DNA of 64,000 bases from Dyella sp. RRB7 (lineage in GTDB: Bacteria; Pseudomonadota; Gammaproteobacteria; Xanthomonadales; Rhodanobacteraceae). A model generated the notes under the pieces. That model made no database searches, was not told the origin of the DNA, and worked only from the letters and a program-made list of their open reading frames with translations. The position numbers and the translations under genes are program-made. The stretch is from NCBI RefSeq assembly GCF_022761115.1, contig NZ_JAKWJS010000001.1, positions 248,001 through 312,000 of the forward strand, in the 5' to 3' direction. Positions 45,181-54,763 of this stretch are shown here, one piece after another (the stretch's first letter is position 1; each line of letters begins with the position of its first letter).

Positions 45181-45329
45181 CTCGTCATCCCCGCGAAAGC
45201 GGGGGCCTAGGGACTTTCGCTTTTCCTTGGGCGCTTCTGCGAGGTTGCCGCTTACGCAGCGGGCGGCACCCTGGCGACCACGCCAACAAGAGCGAAAGTC
45301 CCAGCCTCCGCTTTCGCGGGGATGACGAG
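45181..45329. repeat. Composite inverted repeat with REP-like core
   Basis: Arms of ~40 bp (45181-45221, inverted at 45291-45329) start CTCGTCATCCCCGCGAAAGC and end in ACTTTCGCT. Each arm carries a GTCAT-type hairpin. The centre (45241-45285) has the same REP-like core as 11420-11480 (GCCGC..TACGC..GCGGGCGGCA). No open frame. It looks like a non-autonomous palindromic element (REPIN or MITE type). Confidence 0.75.
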
Positions 45330-45363
45330 CAAAAGACAGCGCCCCTGCGACGCCACCCTCACC

Positions 45364-46554
45364 TCACGCAAACGTATCCAGCAACCCCACCCCACTCACC
45401 ACCGCGGCCCCCACCGAAGCCACCACCCCGGTATCGGCCGACTCCGCATCACCGCTGGCCGCGGAGCCAGACGACGCCCCTTGCCCCGAGGCATTGCCAC
45501 TTCCACCCTGCCCCACCTGCGCCTGCCCCAACGTGAGGCCGTGTTGCGCGAGCATGGAATCGAGCTGGCTCAGGGTCTGTTGCACGGCGTGTACCGCCTG
45601 GGGATGTTGCACGACGAAGCTCACGTCGACGTGGTCGTGCAGCACGCTGACCTTGACGTCGAGCGGGCCGAGGTCTTCGGGGTTGAGGCGGATGCGCGCC
45701 TGCTTGACGTCCTGGCCGCCGAGCCATGCCACCTGCTGACCCAATTCCTGCCCGAACGAGGGCGAGCCGACGGGTGCGTTCATGGTCAAGGCATGGGCTG
45801 GTGCGGTCGCCTGCGCGGTGACCGGTTGCTGCATGGTCGTGGTGGCCGCGGTCATCGCGCGCAGTGCATCGAGCGGGTCGTCGTGGTTGTTCTGCGTGGC
45901 GGGCCCGGAGGTCGCCTGGCCGATAGGGTCGGCTTTGGCGCTGGTGGAGACGGCGGTGGCCAGCGCGGTGACGATGTCGTCGTCGGTATCACTGCTGGCG
46001 GCGGCGGGCGAGGCGCTGTCCTTGACGCCACCGAGCGCGCCGACGTCGTCGCCTGCGTCGTCACCCTCGGCGGCGGCCTGCCCCGCGGTCATGGCGGCGC
46101 CCAGCGGGACGGCGCCGGGGATTAGTGCAGGCATGGCGGCAACGGGGGCGCTGGCGGTCGTCGCCTTGGCATCGGCGGAACCGCCGCCTGTCGGCGCGGC
46201 CGCGACGGCGGGTGTCATCGCCGGAACGCTTTGGCCCAGCAAGGCAAGCATGGCGCTGGTGGCGTCCGTCGGATCACTCTTGGTCGGCTTGCTGTCGTCC
46301 TTGTCCTGGTCTTGCGACGCGTGGGAAGACCATGCGGTTTTCCCCTTGGACGACGGCGAGGTCGACGCGGGCGTCGAGGGAGGACGACCCGACGAGGATG
46401 CCTGTTTCGCCTGCTGCTGGCGTGCTTCCAGCATGGGTCGGCTGAAATCGCTGGAACCGGTGTTGCCGGACGACCCGGGCGATGTCGAGGGGGTCGATGC
46501 CGGTGCGGGCGACGGCGGCGCCGCGTTCACGGCCAGGACGACGGAAGACGTCAT
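45364..46554 (-). CDS. fliK: Flagellar hook-length control protein FliK
   Basis: 396 residues. A long Ala/Ser/Thr/Pro-rich N-terminal ruler, low complexity, then the conserved C domain: GQELGQQVAWLGGQDVKQARIRLNPEDLGPLDVKVSVLHDHVDVSFVVQHPQAVHAV. It measures hook length and triggers the FlhB switch. Follows fliJ in the fliE-K transcript. A second FliK-like gene lies at 23 kb. Confidence 0.93.
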   Translation of the reverse strand: MTSSVVLAVNAAPPSPAPASTPSTSPGSSGNTGSSDFSRPMLEARQQQAKQASSSGRPPSTPASTSPSSKGKTAWSSHASQDQDKDDSKPTKSDPTDATSAMLALLGQSVPAMTPAVAAAPTGGGSADAKATTASAPVAAMPALIPGAVPLGAAMTAGQAAAEGDDAGDDVGALGGVKDSASPAAASSDTDDDIVTALATAVSTSAKADPIGQATSGPATQNNHDDPLDALRAMTAATTTMQQPVTAQATAPAHALTMNAPVGSPSFGQELGQQVAWLGGQDVKQARIRLNPEDLGPLDVKVSVLHDHVDVSFVVQHPQAVHAVQQTLSQLDSMLAQHGLTLGQAQVGQGGSGNASGQGASSGSAASGDAESADTGVVASVGAAVVSGVGLLDTFA

Positions 46555-46591
46555 GGGTTTATCTCCCTAAAGGTATACCGCTGGCGTTTCA

Positions 46592-47026
46592 TCACGACCA
46601 CCCCTTGGTGGGTCGGCGATGCTGCATGCGTTCGTCGATTTCGGACTGCTCGCGGCGCTCTTCGCTCTTGCGCTCCTGCTCGCGGTAGCTGTCGATCACG
46701 CTGCCGAGGGCGCGCTCGCGTGCGTGCGCGTCGCGCCACTGGCCACGTGCCTGGTCGAGCTGCCGATTCAGTCGCGCCACCTCGACGATCTGCTGCGAGA
46801 TCACCTGGTCGATGCGTTCCACAAACTGGCGGCGATTGAGCAGTGCGCTCACGCTGACGCCGCCGGAGGTATCGGCATACTCCTGGCGGTAGCGTTCCAA
46901 TTCGGCCAGCTGTTGCTCGGCCTTGGCTACGCGCTGCTGGTGTTCGGCCAGCTTCTGCATGGCCGCTTCCTGGCGCTCGCGCGCAAGATCGGCGGCGGGT
47001 TGCAGGCGGTTCGCACGCGATTTCAC
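46592..47026 (-). CDS. fliJ: Flagellar export chaperone FliJ
   Basis: 144 residues, nearly all coiled coil ([58 protein letters not shown]). GTG start in a GTGA overlap with fliI; in-frame upstream ATGs fall inside fliI. It couples the FliI ATPase to the FlhA gate. Confidence 0.9.
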   Translation of the reverse strand: MKSRANRLQPAADLARERQEAAMQKLAEHQQRVAKAEQQLAELERYRQEYADTSGGVSVSALLNRRQFVERIDQVISQQIVEVARLNRQLDQARGQWRDAHARERALGSVIDSYREQERKSEERREQSEIDERMQHRRPTKGWS

Positions 47027-48387
47027 GGGACACCTCCGGCGGTGAGCATTTCCAGCCCGGCAATGGATTCGACCAGCGTGGTCGGCGCGTCCACTTCCTG
47101 CTGCAGGAAGTCGCGCAGGCGTGGCCACATGGTGATGGCATGGTCGACCTGGGGGTCGGAACCCTTCTGGTAGGCGCCCACGGCGATCAAGTCGCGCTGC
47201 TGGCGATAGGCCGAATACACCTGGCGGAAACGCTGCGCGGCGCGCAGGTGCTCGCGCTTGACCACAGCGGGCATCACGCGGCTGATCGATGCCTCGATGT
47301 CGATCGCCGGATAGTGGCCGGCCTCGGCCAGGTCGCGCGAGAGCACGATATGGCCGTCGAGGATGGCGCGCGACGCATCGGCGATGGGATCGTGCCGGTA
47401 ATCGTCGCCCTCGGTCAGCACGGTATAGAAGGCGGTGATGGAGCCGCGCCCCTCGGCGTCATTGCCCGCGCGCTCGACCAGGGCGGGCAGCATGGCGAAC
47501 ACCGACGGCGGATAGCCCTTGGTGGCCGGCGGCTCGCCGATGGCCAGGGCGATCTCGCGCTGCGCCTGCGCATAGCGCGTGATCGAGTCCATCAGCAGCA
47601 GCACGCGCTGGCCGCGATCGCGGAACCATTCGGCAATGGCCGTGGCGTACTGCGCGCCACGCAGGCGCTTGAGCGGTGGCGCATCGGCCGGCGCGGCGAC
47701 GATGACCGCGCGCGCGCGCCCTTCCGGGCCCAGCGTGTGTTCCACGAATTCCTTCACTTCGCGGCCGCGCTCGCCGATCAGGCCCACCACCACCACATCG
47801 GCGTCGGTGTAGCGCGTCATCATGCCCAGCAGCGTGGACTTGCCCACGCCGGAGCCGGCGAACAGGCCCAGGCGCTGGCCGCGGCCCACCGTGAGCAAGG
47901 CGTTGATGGCACGCACGCCGGTATCCAGCGGCGTATCGATCGGCTTGCGCGACATGGGATTGATCGGCTCGCGCTTGAGCGTGGCGTGCTCGTCCACGTC
48001 GAGCGGGCCCATGCCGTCGAGCGGCACGCCATCGGCGCCCACCACGCGACCCAGCAAGGCCATGCCTACCGGCAGGCCGCTGCTGTGCGCGCACGGACGC
48101 ACGCGCGCATTGGGCAGTACGCCGTGCATCTCGGTCACCGGCATCAACAGCAGGCGTTCGTCGGCGAAGCCGACCACTTCGGTATCCAGTTCGCTGCCAT
48201 CGGCGGTGGTCACCATGCAGCGCGCGCCCAGCGGCGCCTCGCAGCCTTCCGCTTCCAGGGTGAGGCCGACCACGCGGCGCAGGCGGCCTTCCACGGTCAG
48301 CGTGCGCGCATTGACGGCACGCTGGCGGCGGCGCGCCAGCCGCTCCTGCCATAGCGCCGTGGGCGAATGGCCGGCCGGCGCATTCAT
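47023..48387 (-). CDS. fliI: Flagellum-specific ATPase FliI
   Basis: 454 residues, F1-beta-like. Walker [18 protein letters not shown], Walker [38 protein letters not shown], and an N-terminal beta barrel. Energises export with FliH and FliJ. ATGA overlap with fliH. Confidence 0.97.
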   Translation of the reverse strand: MNAPAGHSPTALWQERLARRRQRAVNARTLTVEGRLRRVVGLTLEAEGCEAPLGARCMVTTADGSELDTEVVGFADERLLLMPVTEMHGVLPNARVRPCAHSSGLPVGMALLGRVVGADGVPLDGMGPLDVDEHATLKREPINPMSRKPIDTPLDTGVRAINALLTVGRGQRLGLFAGSGVGKSTLLGMMTRYTDADVVVVGLIGERGREVKEFVEHTLGPEGRARAVIVAAPADAPPLKRLRGAQYATAIAEWFRDRGQRVLLLMDSITRYAQAQREIALAIGEPPATKGYPPSVFAMLPALVERAGNDAEGRGSITAFYTVLTEGDDYRHDPIADASRAILDGHIVLSRDLAEAGHYPAIDIEASISRVMPAVVKREHLRAAQRFRQVYSAYRQQRDLIAVGAYQKGSDPQVDHAITMWPRLRDFLQQEVDAPTTLVESIAGLEMLTAGGVP

Positions 48388-49034
48388 CCGCGCACCTCGT
48401 CGGCGTCGACATCGATGTCTTCCGCCTCGGCGCCGAGCACGGCATCGACGACGGCGGCCAGGCGGGTTTCCACCCGCGCGTCCAGCCGCGAACGCTCGCT
48501 TTCCAGCAGGCAGTCGCCACGCTGCAAGCTTGCATCGCCAACCAGCTGCCAATTCGACTCGGCGACATCGAGCGAACGCAGCAGGGCAAGGTCTTCGGGA
48601 TGCAACCGGACCCGCAGGTGGCCGGTAGCCGAGGGCAACGCCAGCGCGGCCTGGCGCACGGCCTCCACCACCAGGTCGGGCGAGGTGCGCAGTTCGTGGG
48701 CCAGCACCTGGCGCGCCACGGTCATGGCCAGGCGGGCCAGTTCCAGCTCGACCAGTTCATCCATCGCGCGCAGCGGACGCGCGGCCGCTTCCAGCAGGGC
48801 ATCGAGCCGGGCCATGCGCGTGTTCAGCACGTCGCGTGCGGCCGCCATGCCTTCGGCGTGCCCGGCCGCATAGCCTTCCTCGCGCGCCTGCTGCTCGATC
48901 GCTTCGAGATCGCGCACGGTGGGCTGCGCCGCCGGCTCCACCGGCGCCGGCTCGGCCACGGGCGGCTCGCCGACTTCGGGAGGCAGCCAGCGCTCAAGAC
49001 CGACCAGGTTGTCGCGGCTCCATATGGCGTTCAT
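48384..49034 (-). CDS. fliH: Flagellar export ATPase regulator FliH
   Basis: 216 residues: an acidic/Pro N terminus that includes the Trp motif [16 protein letters not shown], a G-x3-G helical repeat region ([18 protein letters not shown]), and a C-terminal V-ATPase-E-like domain ([13 protein letters not shown]). Tethers FliI to the C-ring via FliN. ATGA overlap with fliG. Confidence 0.92.
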   Translation of the reverse strand: MNAIWSRDNLVGLERWLPPEVGEPPVAEPAPVEPAAQPTVRDLEAIEQQAREEGYAAGHAEGMAAARDVLNTRMARLDALLEAAARPLRAMDELVELELARLAMTVARQVLAHELRTSPDLVVEAVRQAALALPSATGHLRVRLHPEDLALLRSLDVAESNWQLVGDASLQRGDCLLESERSRLDARVETRLAAVVDAVLGAEAEDIDVDADEVRG

Positions 49035-50044
49035 GCCACCAGCTCGTCACCCGTGCCAGAGAGATTGATCGCGCCCGAATCGGCCAGCTTGCGCGCGATG
49101 CCCAATACTTCCTTCTGCGCCGCGTCCACTTCGCTCAGGCGTACCGGCCCGGACACCTCCAGGTCGTCGCGCAACATGTCGGCGGCGCGCTTGGACATGT
49201 TGGCGAAGATGCGCTCGCGCACGCCCGGCTCGGCGCCCTTGAGCGCCGTGACCAGGCGCGCGGTGGGCACTTCGCGCAGCAGCGTCTGCATGCTGCGGTC
49301 GTCCAGCTCGGCCAGGTCTTCGAACACGAACATCAGTTCTTCGATGCGCCCGCCCAGGCCGGCGTCGTGGGTGCGGATGGCCGCCATCAGCTCGTTCTCG
49401 CGCGAGGACTCCATCGCGTTGAGGATGTTGGCCGCCGCCTTCAGGCCGCCCACCGAGGCGGACTTGAGCTTCTTGGTGTTGCCGCCGGAAAACTGCCGCT
49501 CCATGATTTCGTCCAGCTCGTTGAGCGCGTGCGGCTGCACGCCGTCGAGCGTGGCGATGCGCATCACCGCGTCGCTGCGCGTGCGCGGCGGCAGGTAGCC
49601 GATGACTTCCGCCGCCTGGTCCGGCTCCAGGTGCGCCAGCACCAGCGCGATGATCTGCGGATGCTCCTGGTTGATCATCTCGGCGATGGCGCGGCTTTCC
49701 ATCCACTTCAGCGACTCCAGGCCCTTGCTGGAACGGCCCAGCAGGATGCGGTCGATCAGGCCGCCTGCCTTGCTCTCGCCCAGCGCGTTGACCAGGATCT
49801 TGCGGATGTACTCCTCGGTGCCCACGCCCAGCGACGTGTTGCGCCCCATGTCCTCGTTGAGCCGGCCGAGCACCTGTTCGACCTGTTCGCGCGAGACATT
49901 GGTGAGGCCGGCCATGGCCGTGCCCACGGCCTGTACGTCGCGTGCGCTGAGGTGCTTGAGCACCTCGGCCGCGTCCTGCTCACCCAGGGTGAGCAGCAGG
50001 ATGGCCGCGCGCTGCGCGCCGCCGATTTGCGTGTCTGACTTCAT
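49031..50044 (-). CDS. fliG: Flagellar motor switch protein FliG
   Basis: 337 residues. FliG N domain GGAQRAAILLLTLGEQDAAEVLKHLS, middle domain with EHPQIIALVLAHLEPDQAAEVIGYLPPRTR, and C domain with torque helix charged residues (LDDRSMQTLLREVPTARLVTALKGAEPGVRERIFANMSKRAADMLRDDLE). Start set at MKSDTQIGG; in-frame upstream codons lack conservation. Confidence 0.96.
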   Translation of the reverse strand: MKSDTQIGGAQRAAILLLTLGEQDAAEVLKHLSARDVQAVGTAMAGLTNVSREQVEQVLGRLNEDMGRNTSLGVGTEEYIRKILVNALGESKAGGLIDRILLGRSSKGLESLKWMESRAIAEMINQEHPQIIALVLAHLEPDQAAEVIGYLPPRTRSDAVMRIATLDGVQPHALNELDEIMERQFSGGNTKKLKSASVGGLKAAANILNAMESSRENELMAAIRTHDAGLGGRIEELMFVFEDLAELDDRSMQTLLREVPTARLVTALKGAEPGVRERIFANMSKRAADMLRDDLEVSGPVRLSEVDAAQKEVLGIARKLADSGAINLSGTGDELVA

Positions 50045-50179
50045 GATCTGTCCCGCCAGCCTGATTGCTTCGCCTTGACCGAGCCGTCCACCGCGACGAA
50101 ACGCGCGGCCTCTCTGGCGCATATCGGCCAAGCGGCCGCTTTCCGAAGCCGCGATGCGGCCCTGGGCGTGCGCAGGTGC

Positions 50180-51880
50180 TTAGCTGCCATCTTCGCCCAC
50201 CCAGTTCTTCACTACCTGCGCGACCTGCTTGGGGTTTTCGCTGACCATGCGCCGCGCCATGCCGATGCGCTGCTCATAGGCCATCGCCGAGGGCACGCTC
50301 AGGCGCATCAGGTCGTCGTCTTCGTCCTTGTCGTCAACGCGCACGGAAATGGTGGGCGGCGCCGGTTCCTGTGCCACGGCCACGCCCTTGCCCGGCGTGG
50401 GCGCGCGTGAGAGACCACGCAGCAAGGGGCGCAGCAGCCCGAAGGCCACCAGCAGCGCCACCAGGATGCCGGCTGCCTGCTTGATCAGGTCGAGCATGCC
50501 GGGGCGCTCCCAGAACTGCGGCGGGGGCGGCGCGCTGTCGCTGGTGGCGTCCTGGTGGAACGGCTGGTTGATCACGCTGACGTTGTCGCCGCGCGCCTCG
50601 TTGTAGCCCACCGCGTTGCGGGTGAGCGTGGTGAGGTGCTCAAGCTCCTGCGGCGTGAACGGCACGCTCTTGTCGCCCTTGTCGCCCGGCACGGACTTGT
50701 TGTCGACCACCACCGCCACGGTAAGGCGCGCCAGGCGTCCCGCCGGGTCGCTGACGTGGCTGATGGTGCGGTCGAGCTCGTAATTGCGCGTGGCGCTGCT
50801 GGTGGTTTCACCCGGGCCACTGGCCTGCGCGGTGGTCGCGTTCGCCCCGCCCTTGCCCGGCGCCTTGCCGGCATTCGGGCGGGCCGCGGTGGGCTGCGTC
50901 ACCGTATTGGGCGGCTGGTTGCTCAGCGCCCCCGGCACGCCGCCCTCACTGGCCTCGCCGACGCGCTGTTCGCTGTTGGTCTGCTCGCTGCGCAACGCCG
51001 GGTGTTCGTGGTCGAACGTTTCGGTGGCCTTTTCGGTTTCGCTGAAGTCCAGGTCCGCATACACCTGCGCGCGCACCTTGCCCGGCCCCACCAACGGGGT
51101 GAGCAGTTCCTCGATGCGCTGTGCGTAGGTGTTCTCGATGCGCGTAGCCAGGCGCAGGCGCGTATCGCCCACCGAGCTGGCGCTGTTCGGATCGGTGCTG
51201 GTCAGCAGTTGCCCCTGCTGGTCGACCACCGATACCTGCTTGGGATCGAGGTTGGGTACGCTCGCCGCCACCAGGTGCACGATCGCCGCCACCTGGCTGG
51301 CGTCGAGCTGGCGACCGGGGTACAGCGTCACCAGCACCGAGGCACTGGCCTCGTGGCTGTCGCGGATGAACGCCGAGGGCTTGGGCAACGCCAGGTGCAC
51401 GCGCGCGGCGCGCACCGACTGCAGGCCGGCGATGGTGTTGCCCAGGTCGGTCTCCAGCATCTGCTGGTAGCGCGTGCGCTCGGCCAGGTCGCTCATGCCG
51501 AACGGCGAGTCGGCCGGGGGAACCGTGGTCGCGGCCGCATTGCCCTGCGGCAAGCCCTGCGCGGCGAGCTTCAGCCGGATGGCCGACAGGTCGGAGGCCG
51601 GCACCATGATCGAGCTGCCGTCGGCACCCAACGTATACGGCGTATTGGAGGCCTGCAGCGCTTGCGTCACCGCCGCGGCGTCTTTCTGTTCCAGGCCGGC
51701 GTAGAGCAGGCCGTAGTTGGGTCCGCGCGACCACAGCACCACGGCGACGCCGAGCGCGACGGCAGCCGCCACGCCAACCAGCAGCAACAGCTGCCGTGAT
51801 GCCGGCGTGCGCGCAAGTTGTTTAAGGTCCAGGCGAGAACCGGCCTTGTCGTCGGTGGTCGCGAGGGCGTTATCGGCCAT
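50180..51880 (-). CDS. fliF: Flagellar MS-ring protein FliF
   Basis: 566 residues. TM1 (LLLLVGVAAAVALGVAVVLW), ring-building motifs (YGLLYAGLEQKDAAAVTQAL; VRAARVHLALPKPSAFIRDSHEASASVLVTL), a linker, TM2 (LDLIKQAAGILVALLVAFGLL), and a C-terminal FliG-binding tail (MARRMVSENPKQVAQVVKNWV). 135 bp separate it from fliG with no visible promoter or hairpin. Confidence 0.96.
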   Translation of the reverse strand: MADNALATTDDKAGSRLDLKQLARTPASRQLLLLVGVAAAVALGVAVVLWSRGPNYGLLYAGLEQKDAAAVTQALQASNTPYTLGADGSSIMVPASDLSAIRLKLAAQGLPQGNAAATTVPPADSPFGMSDLAERTRYQQMLETDLGNTIAGLQSVRAARVHLALPKPSAFIRDSHEASASVLVTLYPGRQLDASQVAAIVHLVAASVPNLDPKQVSVVDQQGQLLTSTDPNSASSVGDTRLRLATRIENTYAQRIEELLTPLVGPGKVRAQVYADLDFSETEKATETFDHEHPALRSEQTNSEQRVGEASEGGVPGALSNQPPNTVTQPTAARPNAGKAPGKGGANATTAQASGPGETTSSATRNYELDRTISHVSDPAGRLARLTVAVVVDNKSVPGDKGDKSVPFTPQELEHLTTLTRNAVGYNEARGDNVSVINQPFHQDATSDSAPPPPQFWERPGMLDLIKQAAGILVALLVAFGLLRPLLRGLSRAPTPGKGVAVAQEPAPPTISVRVDDKDEDDDLMRLSVPSAMAYEQRIGMARRMVSENPKQVAQVVKNWVGEDGS

Positions 51881-51928
51881 GAAGACTGCTCGTGCGGTAG
51901 GTGCGCGTGGGTGTCGTCAACAGGCCGG

Positions 51929-52252
51929 TCAAACCGGCATGTTCATGATGTTGTTGTAGGCATCGACCAGTTTGTTGCGCACCTGGGTCAGCGTGTTCAA
52001 CGACAGGTCGGCCTTCTGCACGGCCACCATGGTCTTGCCCAGATCGGCGCCAGCATCGCCGCGCTCAAAACTGGCGGCGAGGCGACCGGCTTCCGTCTGC
52101 GTGTCGGCGACCGATGAAATCGATTGCTTGAGCAGGCTGGAAAAATCCATCTGCCCTGGCGCCGCCGCCGTGAACGACTGCTCCGCAGGTTTCACCTGCG
52201 AAGAAAGTTGGCGCATCTGCGACAGCAGGTTGTTGACGTCGATCTGGCTCAT
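51929..52252 (-). CDS. fliE: Flagellar rod/MS-ring junction protein FliE
   Basis: 107 residues: DFSSLLKQSISSVADTQTEAGRLAASFERGD then LGKTMVAVQKADLSLNTLTQVRNKLVDAYNNIMNMPV, the conserved FliE C terminus. First gene of the fliEFGHIJK transcript, 30 bp after a sigma54 promoter. Start set at MSQIDVNN. Confidence 0.95.
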   Translation of the reverse strand: MSQIDVNNLLSQMRQLSSQVKPAEQSFTAAAPGQMDFSSLLKQSISSVADTQTEAGRLAASFERGDAGADLGKTMVAVQKADLSLNTLTQVRNKLVDAYNNIMNMPV

Positions 52253-52291
52253 GACGGAATTCCAACGCGTGACGGTAATCAAGGCTATAAA

Positions 52292-52307
52292 TGCACAAGC
52301 CGTGCCA
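52292..52307 (-). promoter_or_regulatory. Sigma54 (RpoN) promoter of the fliE operon
   Basis: Minus strand TGGCACGGCTTGTGCA with GG-N10-GC spacing; perfect -24 half, one departure in the -12 half (GTGCA for TTGCA). Predicted start near 52281, 29 bases before fliE. Confidence 0.88.
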
Positions 52308-52324
52308 TGCAAAAAAGCGCGCCA

Positions 52325-53776
52325 TCAGGCCTGCAGACTGGGCTGCAGGCCATACTTGCGAAGCTTCTCCACCAGCGTCGTGCGCTGCATGCGCAGTAAT
52401 TTCGCCGCATGCGCCACTACGCCGCCGGTCACGTCAAGCGCTTGACGGATCAACCCCACCTCGATGTCGGCCAGGTGATCCTTCAGGTCGAGCCCGCCTT
52501 CGGGCAGCAACACCAGCGAGTCGGTGGACACCATCGTCATCGGCTCCGGCAGCACGCTGGCATGCCCGGTCATCAGCGAGAGCAAGGCCGCGCCGCGCAC
52601 TTCCTCCACCACCTGCTGGCCGCGATATTTCTCCGGCAGGTCGCTGACCCGCACCTCGCTGTGCGGATAGAGAATGGAGAGGCGCTCCACCAGGTTGTAC
52701 AGCTCGCGCACGTTGCCCGGCCACGCATAGCCATGCAATGCGTGCATCGCGCCGGCACTGAAACGCACGTTGGCCAGGCCGCGGCGCGAGAGGCGCTGAT
52801 TGAATTCGGCGATCAGCTCCGGCAGATCGTCCAGGTGCTCGCGCAGCGCGGGCATCTCCAGCGGGAACACGCTCAGGCGATAGAACAGGTCTTCACGGAA
52901 CTGGCCGTTGGCGATGGCCGCCTCCAGGTTGCGGTGCGTCGCGGCGATGATGCGCACATCGCAACGCTGCGTGCGGTTGCCGCCGACGCGCTCGAACACG
53001 CGCTCCTGCAACACGCGCAGCAGCTTCACCTGCATCGGCAGGCTCATGTCGCCAATTTCATCGAGGAACAGCGTGCCGCCCTCGGCCAGCTCGAAGCGGC
53101 CCTTGCGCGCGCTGATGGCGCCGGTGAAGGCCCCCTTCTCATGGCCGAACAGCTCGCTTTCCAGCAGCTCGGCCGGGATGGCGCCGCAGTTGATGGCCAC
53201 GAACGGCTTGTCGCGACGCGACGAGCACTCATGAATGCTGCGCGCCACCATCTCCTTGCCGGTGCCCGATTCGCCCAGCACCAGCACGCTGGAATCGAAG
53301 GGAGCCACCTGGCGCACCAGCGCGTTCATGCGGGACATCGGCGCCGAACTGCCGACCAGGCGCAATTCCTGGCGCCGCGCATTCGCCTGAAGCTGCGGCC
53401 CGCGCAAGACTTCCGCGAGCTGCTCGTAACGCAGCGGGAATTCGACCATGCCCAACCGGGCCGCGAACGGCGACGAATTGGCGCCCAGCCGGGACACCCA
53501 GCTCGAGTCGGCGGCCAACAACACCATCACGTGGCCGGCAGCTGCCCCAAGCAGGCCGAATTGCCGCTCGGCCTCCGCGTCATCGACCACATTGCCCACA
53601 TAGACCGCGCGCCATGCGTGGGTCGATTCATCGACCTCCACGCATTCCTCTCCCCTTTGCGGGCGATAGCCGAGGAATTGAAGCGCTGAAACGATTGACT
53701 CCGCCCTGCGGTGATCGGATTCGACCACCAGTACATCGAACTTGCCCATGCCTGATTCTCGTGCGTGCTGCTTCAT
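52325..53776 (-). CDS. fleQ: Flagellar master regulator FleQ (sigma54 activator)
   Basis: 483 residues: an N-terminal FleQ receiver-like domain lacking a phospho-Asp pocket; AAA+ domain with Walker [20 protein letters not shown], sigma54-contact loop GAFTGA, Walker [13 protein letters not shown] and arginine fingers; C-terminal Fis-type helix-turn-helix ([29 protein letters not shown]). It activates sigma54 flagellar promoters and, in relatives, binds c-di-GMP. Start 53776 is chosen for its AGGGG ribosome site; [11 protein letters not shown] at 53749 is the alternative. Confidence 0.94.
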   Translation of the reverse strand: MKQHARESGMGKFDVLVVESDHRRAESIVSALQFLGYRPQRGEECVEVDESTHAWRAVYVGNVVDDAEAERQFGLLGAAAGHVMVLLAADSSWVSRLGANSSPFAARLGMVEFPLRYEQLAEVLRGPQLQANARRQELRLVGSSAPMSRMNALVRQVAPFDSSVLVLGESGTGKEMVARSIHECSSRRDKPFVAINCGAIPAELLESELFGHEKGAFTGAISARKGRFELAEGGTLFLDEIGDMSLPMQVKLLRVLQERVFERVGGNRTQRCDVRIIAATHRNLEAAIANGQFREDLFYRLSVFPLEMPALREHLDDLPELIAEFNQRLSRRGLANVRFSAGAMHALHGYAWPGNVRELYNLVERLSILYPHSEVRVSDLPEKYRGQQVVEEVRGAALLSLMTGHASVLPEPMTMVSTDSLVLLPEGGLDLKDHLADIEVGLIRQALDVTGGVVAHAAKLLRMQRTTLVEKLRKYGLQPSLQA

Positions 53777-54114
53777 CTGTGGACCCCTGAACCCTGGACT
53801 GCGCCGCTGCGTGTCGACAATCCGTCGTCGATCTCAGGAATGGTTCAGCAAGAAGAAGGCCAGCACGACACGTATTTCTGACGCTCGCCACGCCATGTGG
53901 GTGTCGGTATGCGTCACTTGTGCGCGCGGGCCCTCAAGCAGTTCGCAAGGGTGTGCGACATGTCACTGAATCCATTGGGCAAAAACAGGGGATGAAGGCG
54001 CAGGAAAAGGTGACCTGGAACGGCACCCGGGCGAGAGCTGCGTCAAAGAACTTTCGTGCCGACTTTTCGTAACGTGACGTCAGTCACACTACGCACTCTG
54101 CTGTCAGCGCCGGC
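53777..54114. other. 338-bp region between pilZ-like gene and fleQ
   Basis: Contains a Clp/CRP-like palindrome at 54073-54088. No sigma28 site. A near-sigma54 sequence around 54045-54062 lacks the -12 GC. No confident -35/-10 pair, no coding sequence supported. Confidence 0.6.
54073..54088. promoter_or_regulatory. CRP/Clp-type operator upstream of fleQ
   Basis: CGTGACGTCAGTCACA matches TGTGA-N6-TCACA in nine of ten positions. It lies ~300 bp before the fleQ start and 27 bp after the PilZ-like gene. In Xanthomonas, Clp is a c-di-GMP-responsive CRP homologue that controls flagellar genes. Confidence 0.5.
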
Positions 54115-54699
54115 CTAAGGTGATGTCAGGCGGCGACCTGCCACTTTACGTCGGTGATGGCGGAACACGAGCCGCTCAAGCGCGTCAGCAGTCACGTCAT
54201 CCATCGTTTCGAAGCTCACGAAAATGTGACCCTCGTCACGCTCCTGCACGAGTCGTGCCGGCAACTCCAAAGGCAGCGCCAGGCAGCCGTCGAAATGCAG
54301 GCGCAGCAGCGCAGTGGCCGCGCCCGACGGCCATAGCGCGCGCGGCAGCAACGCGCCCACGGCGTTGAAGCGCACCGGCTGGCGCGGCGGCAGCTCAGTC
54401 CCGCGCTGGAGCAACTGGTCCAGCATGGCCATCAGTACGTTGAGCTTGCTGTCCAGGCGCTGGATATCCTGCGCCACCGGGCTTTCGTCATCCGCGGCAT
54501 CCAGGCGCCGCTCACTGAACACGGCCAGCGTGCCCAGCACGCTGAGGTTGCGCTCTCGCATGGCGGCCAACTGCAATTCGGAAAGTGGCTGCGGCACGGC
54601 GACACAACTGACGTGCAGGCCGTCGTCGTAGCTCACCCGCTCGGAAAATGCCAACCAGGATGCGTCTTGCATGAGCCCTTCGATCGTTGGTCGCGGCAT
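54115..54699 (-). CDS. Atypical PilZ-domain protein with coiled-coil segment
   Basis: 194 residues. The N-terminal part is followed by helical heptad-like segments (ELQLAAMRERNLSVLGTLAVFSERRL; IQRLDSKLNVLMAMLDQLLQ) and a PilZ-like beta domain (RQPVRFNAVGALLPRALWPSGAATALLRLHFDGCLALPLELPARLV). RxxxR is present (RQPVR) but the second c-di-GMP motif (D/N)xSxxG is not recognisable. The layout recalls Xanthomonas XC6012, a tetramer-forming PilZ protein (from memory). Follows fliT by 64 bp. Start ambiguous (54705, 54699, 54672). Confidence 0.78.
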   Translation of the reverse strand: MPRPTIEGLMQDASWLAFSERVSYDDGLHVSCVAVPQPLSELQLAAMRERNLSVLGTLAVFSERRLDAADDESPVAQDIQRLDSKLNVLMAMLDQLLQRGTELPPRQPVRFNAVGALLPRALWPSGAATALLRLHFDGCLALPLELPARLVQERDEGHIFVSFETMDDVTADALERLVFRHHRRKVAGRRLTSP

Positions 54700-54763
54700 G
54701 ATCACCGCAGCGCCATTATGCGTGAATGCATGAGGCCACTACGGCGCGCCGCCCACGCTGGGG

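Larger units (their letters stand above)
44961..45363. other. 403-bp gap between fliK and fliL
   Basis: Holds the sigma54 promoter of fliL (45029-45044) and a large composite inverted repeat (45181-45329). No coding sequence with support was seen. Confidence 0.7.

Noticed and set aside
54045-54062. Possible sigma54 promoter before fleQ (GGCACG followed by TTCTT on the minus strand)
   Set aside because: The invariant -12 GC is missing.
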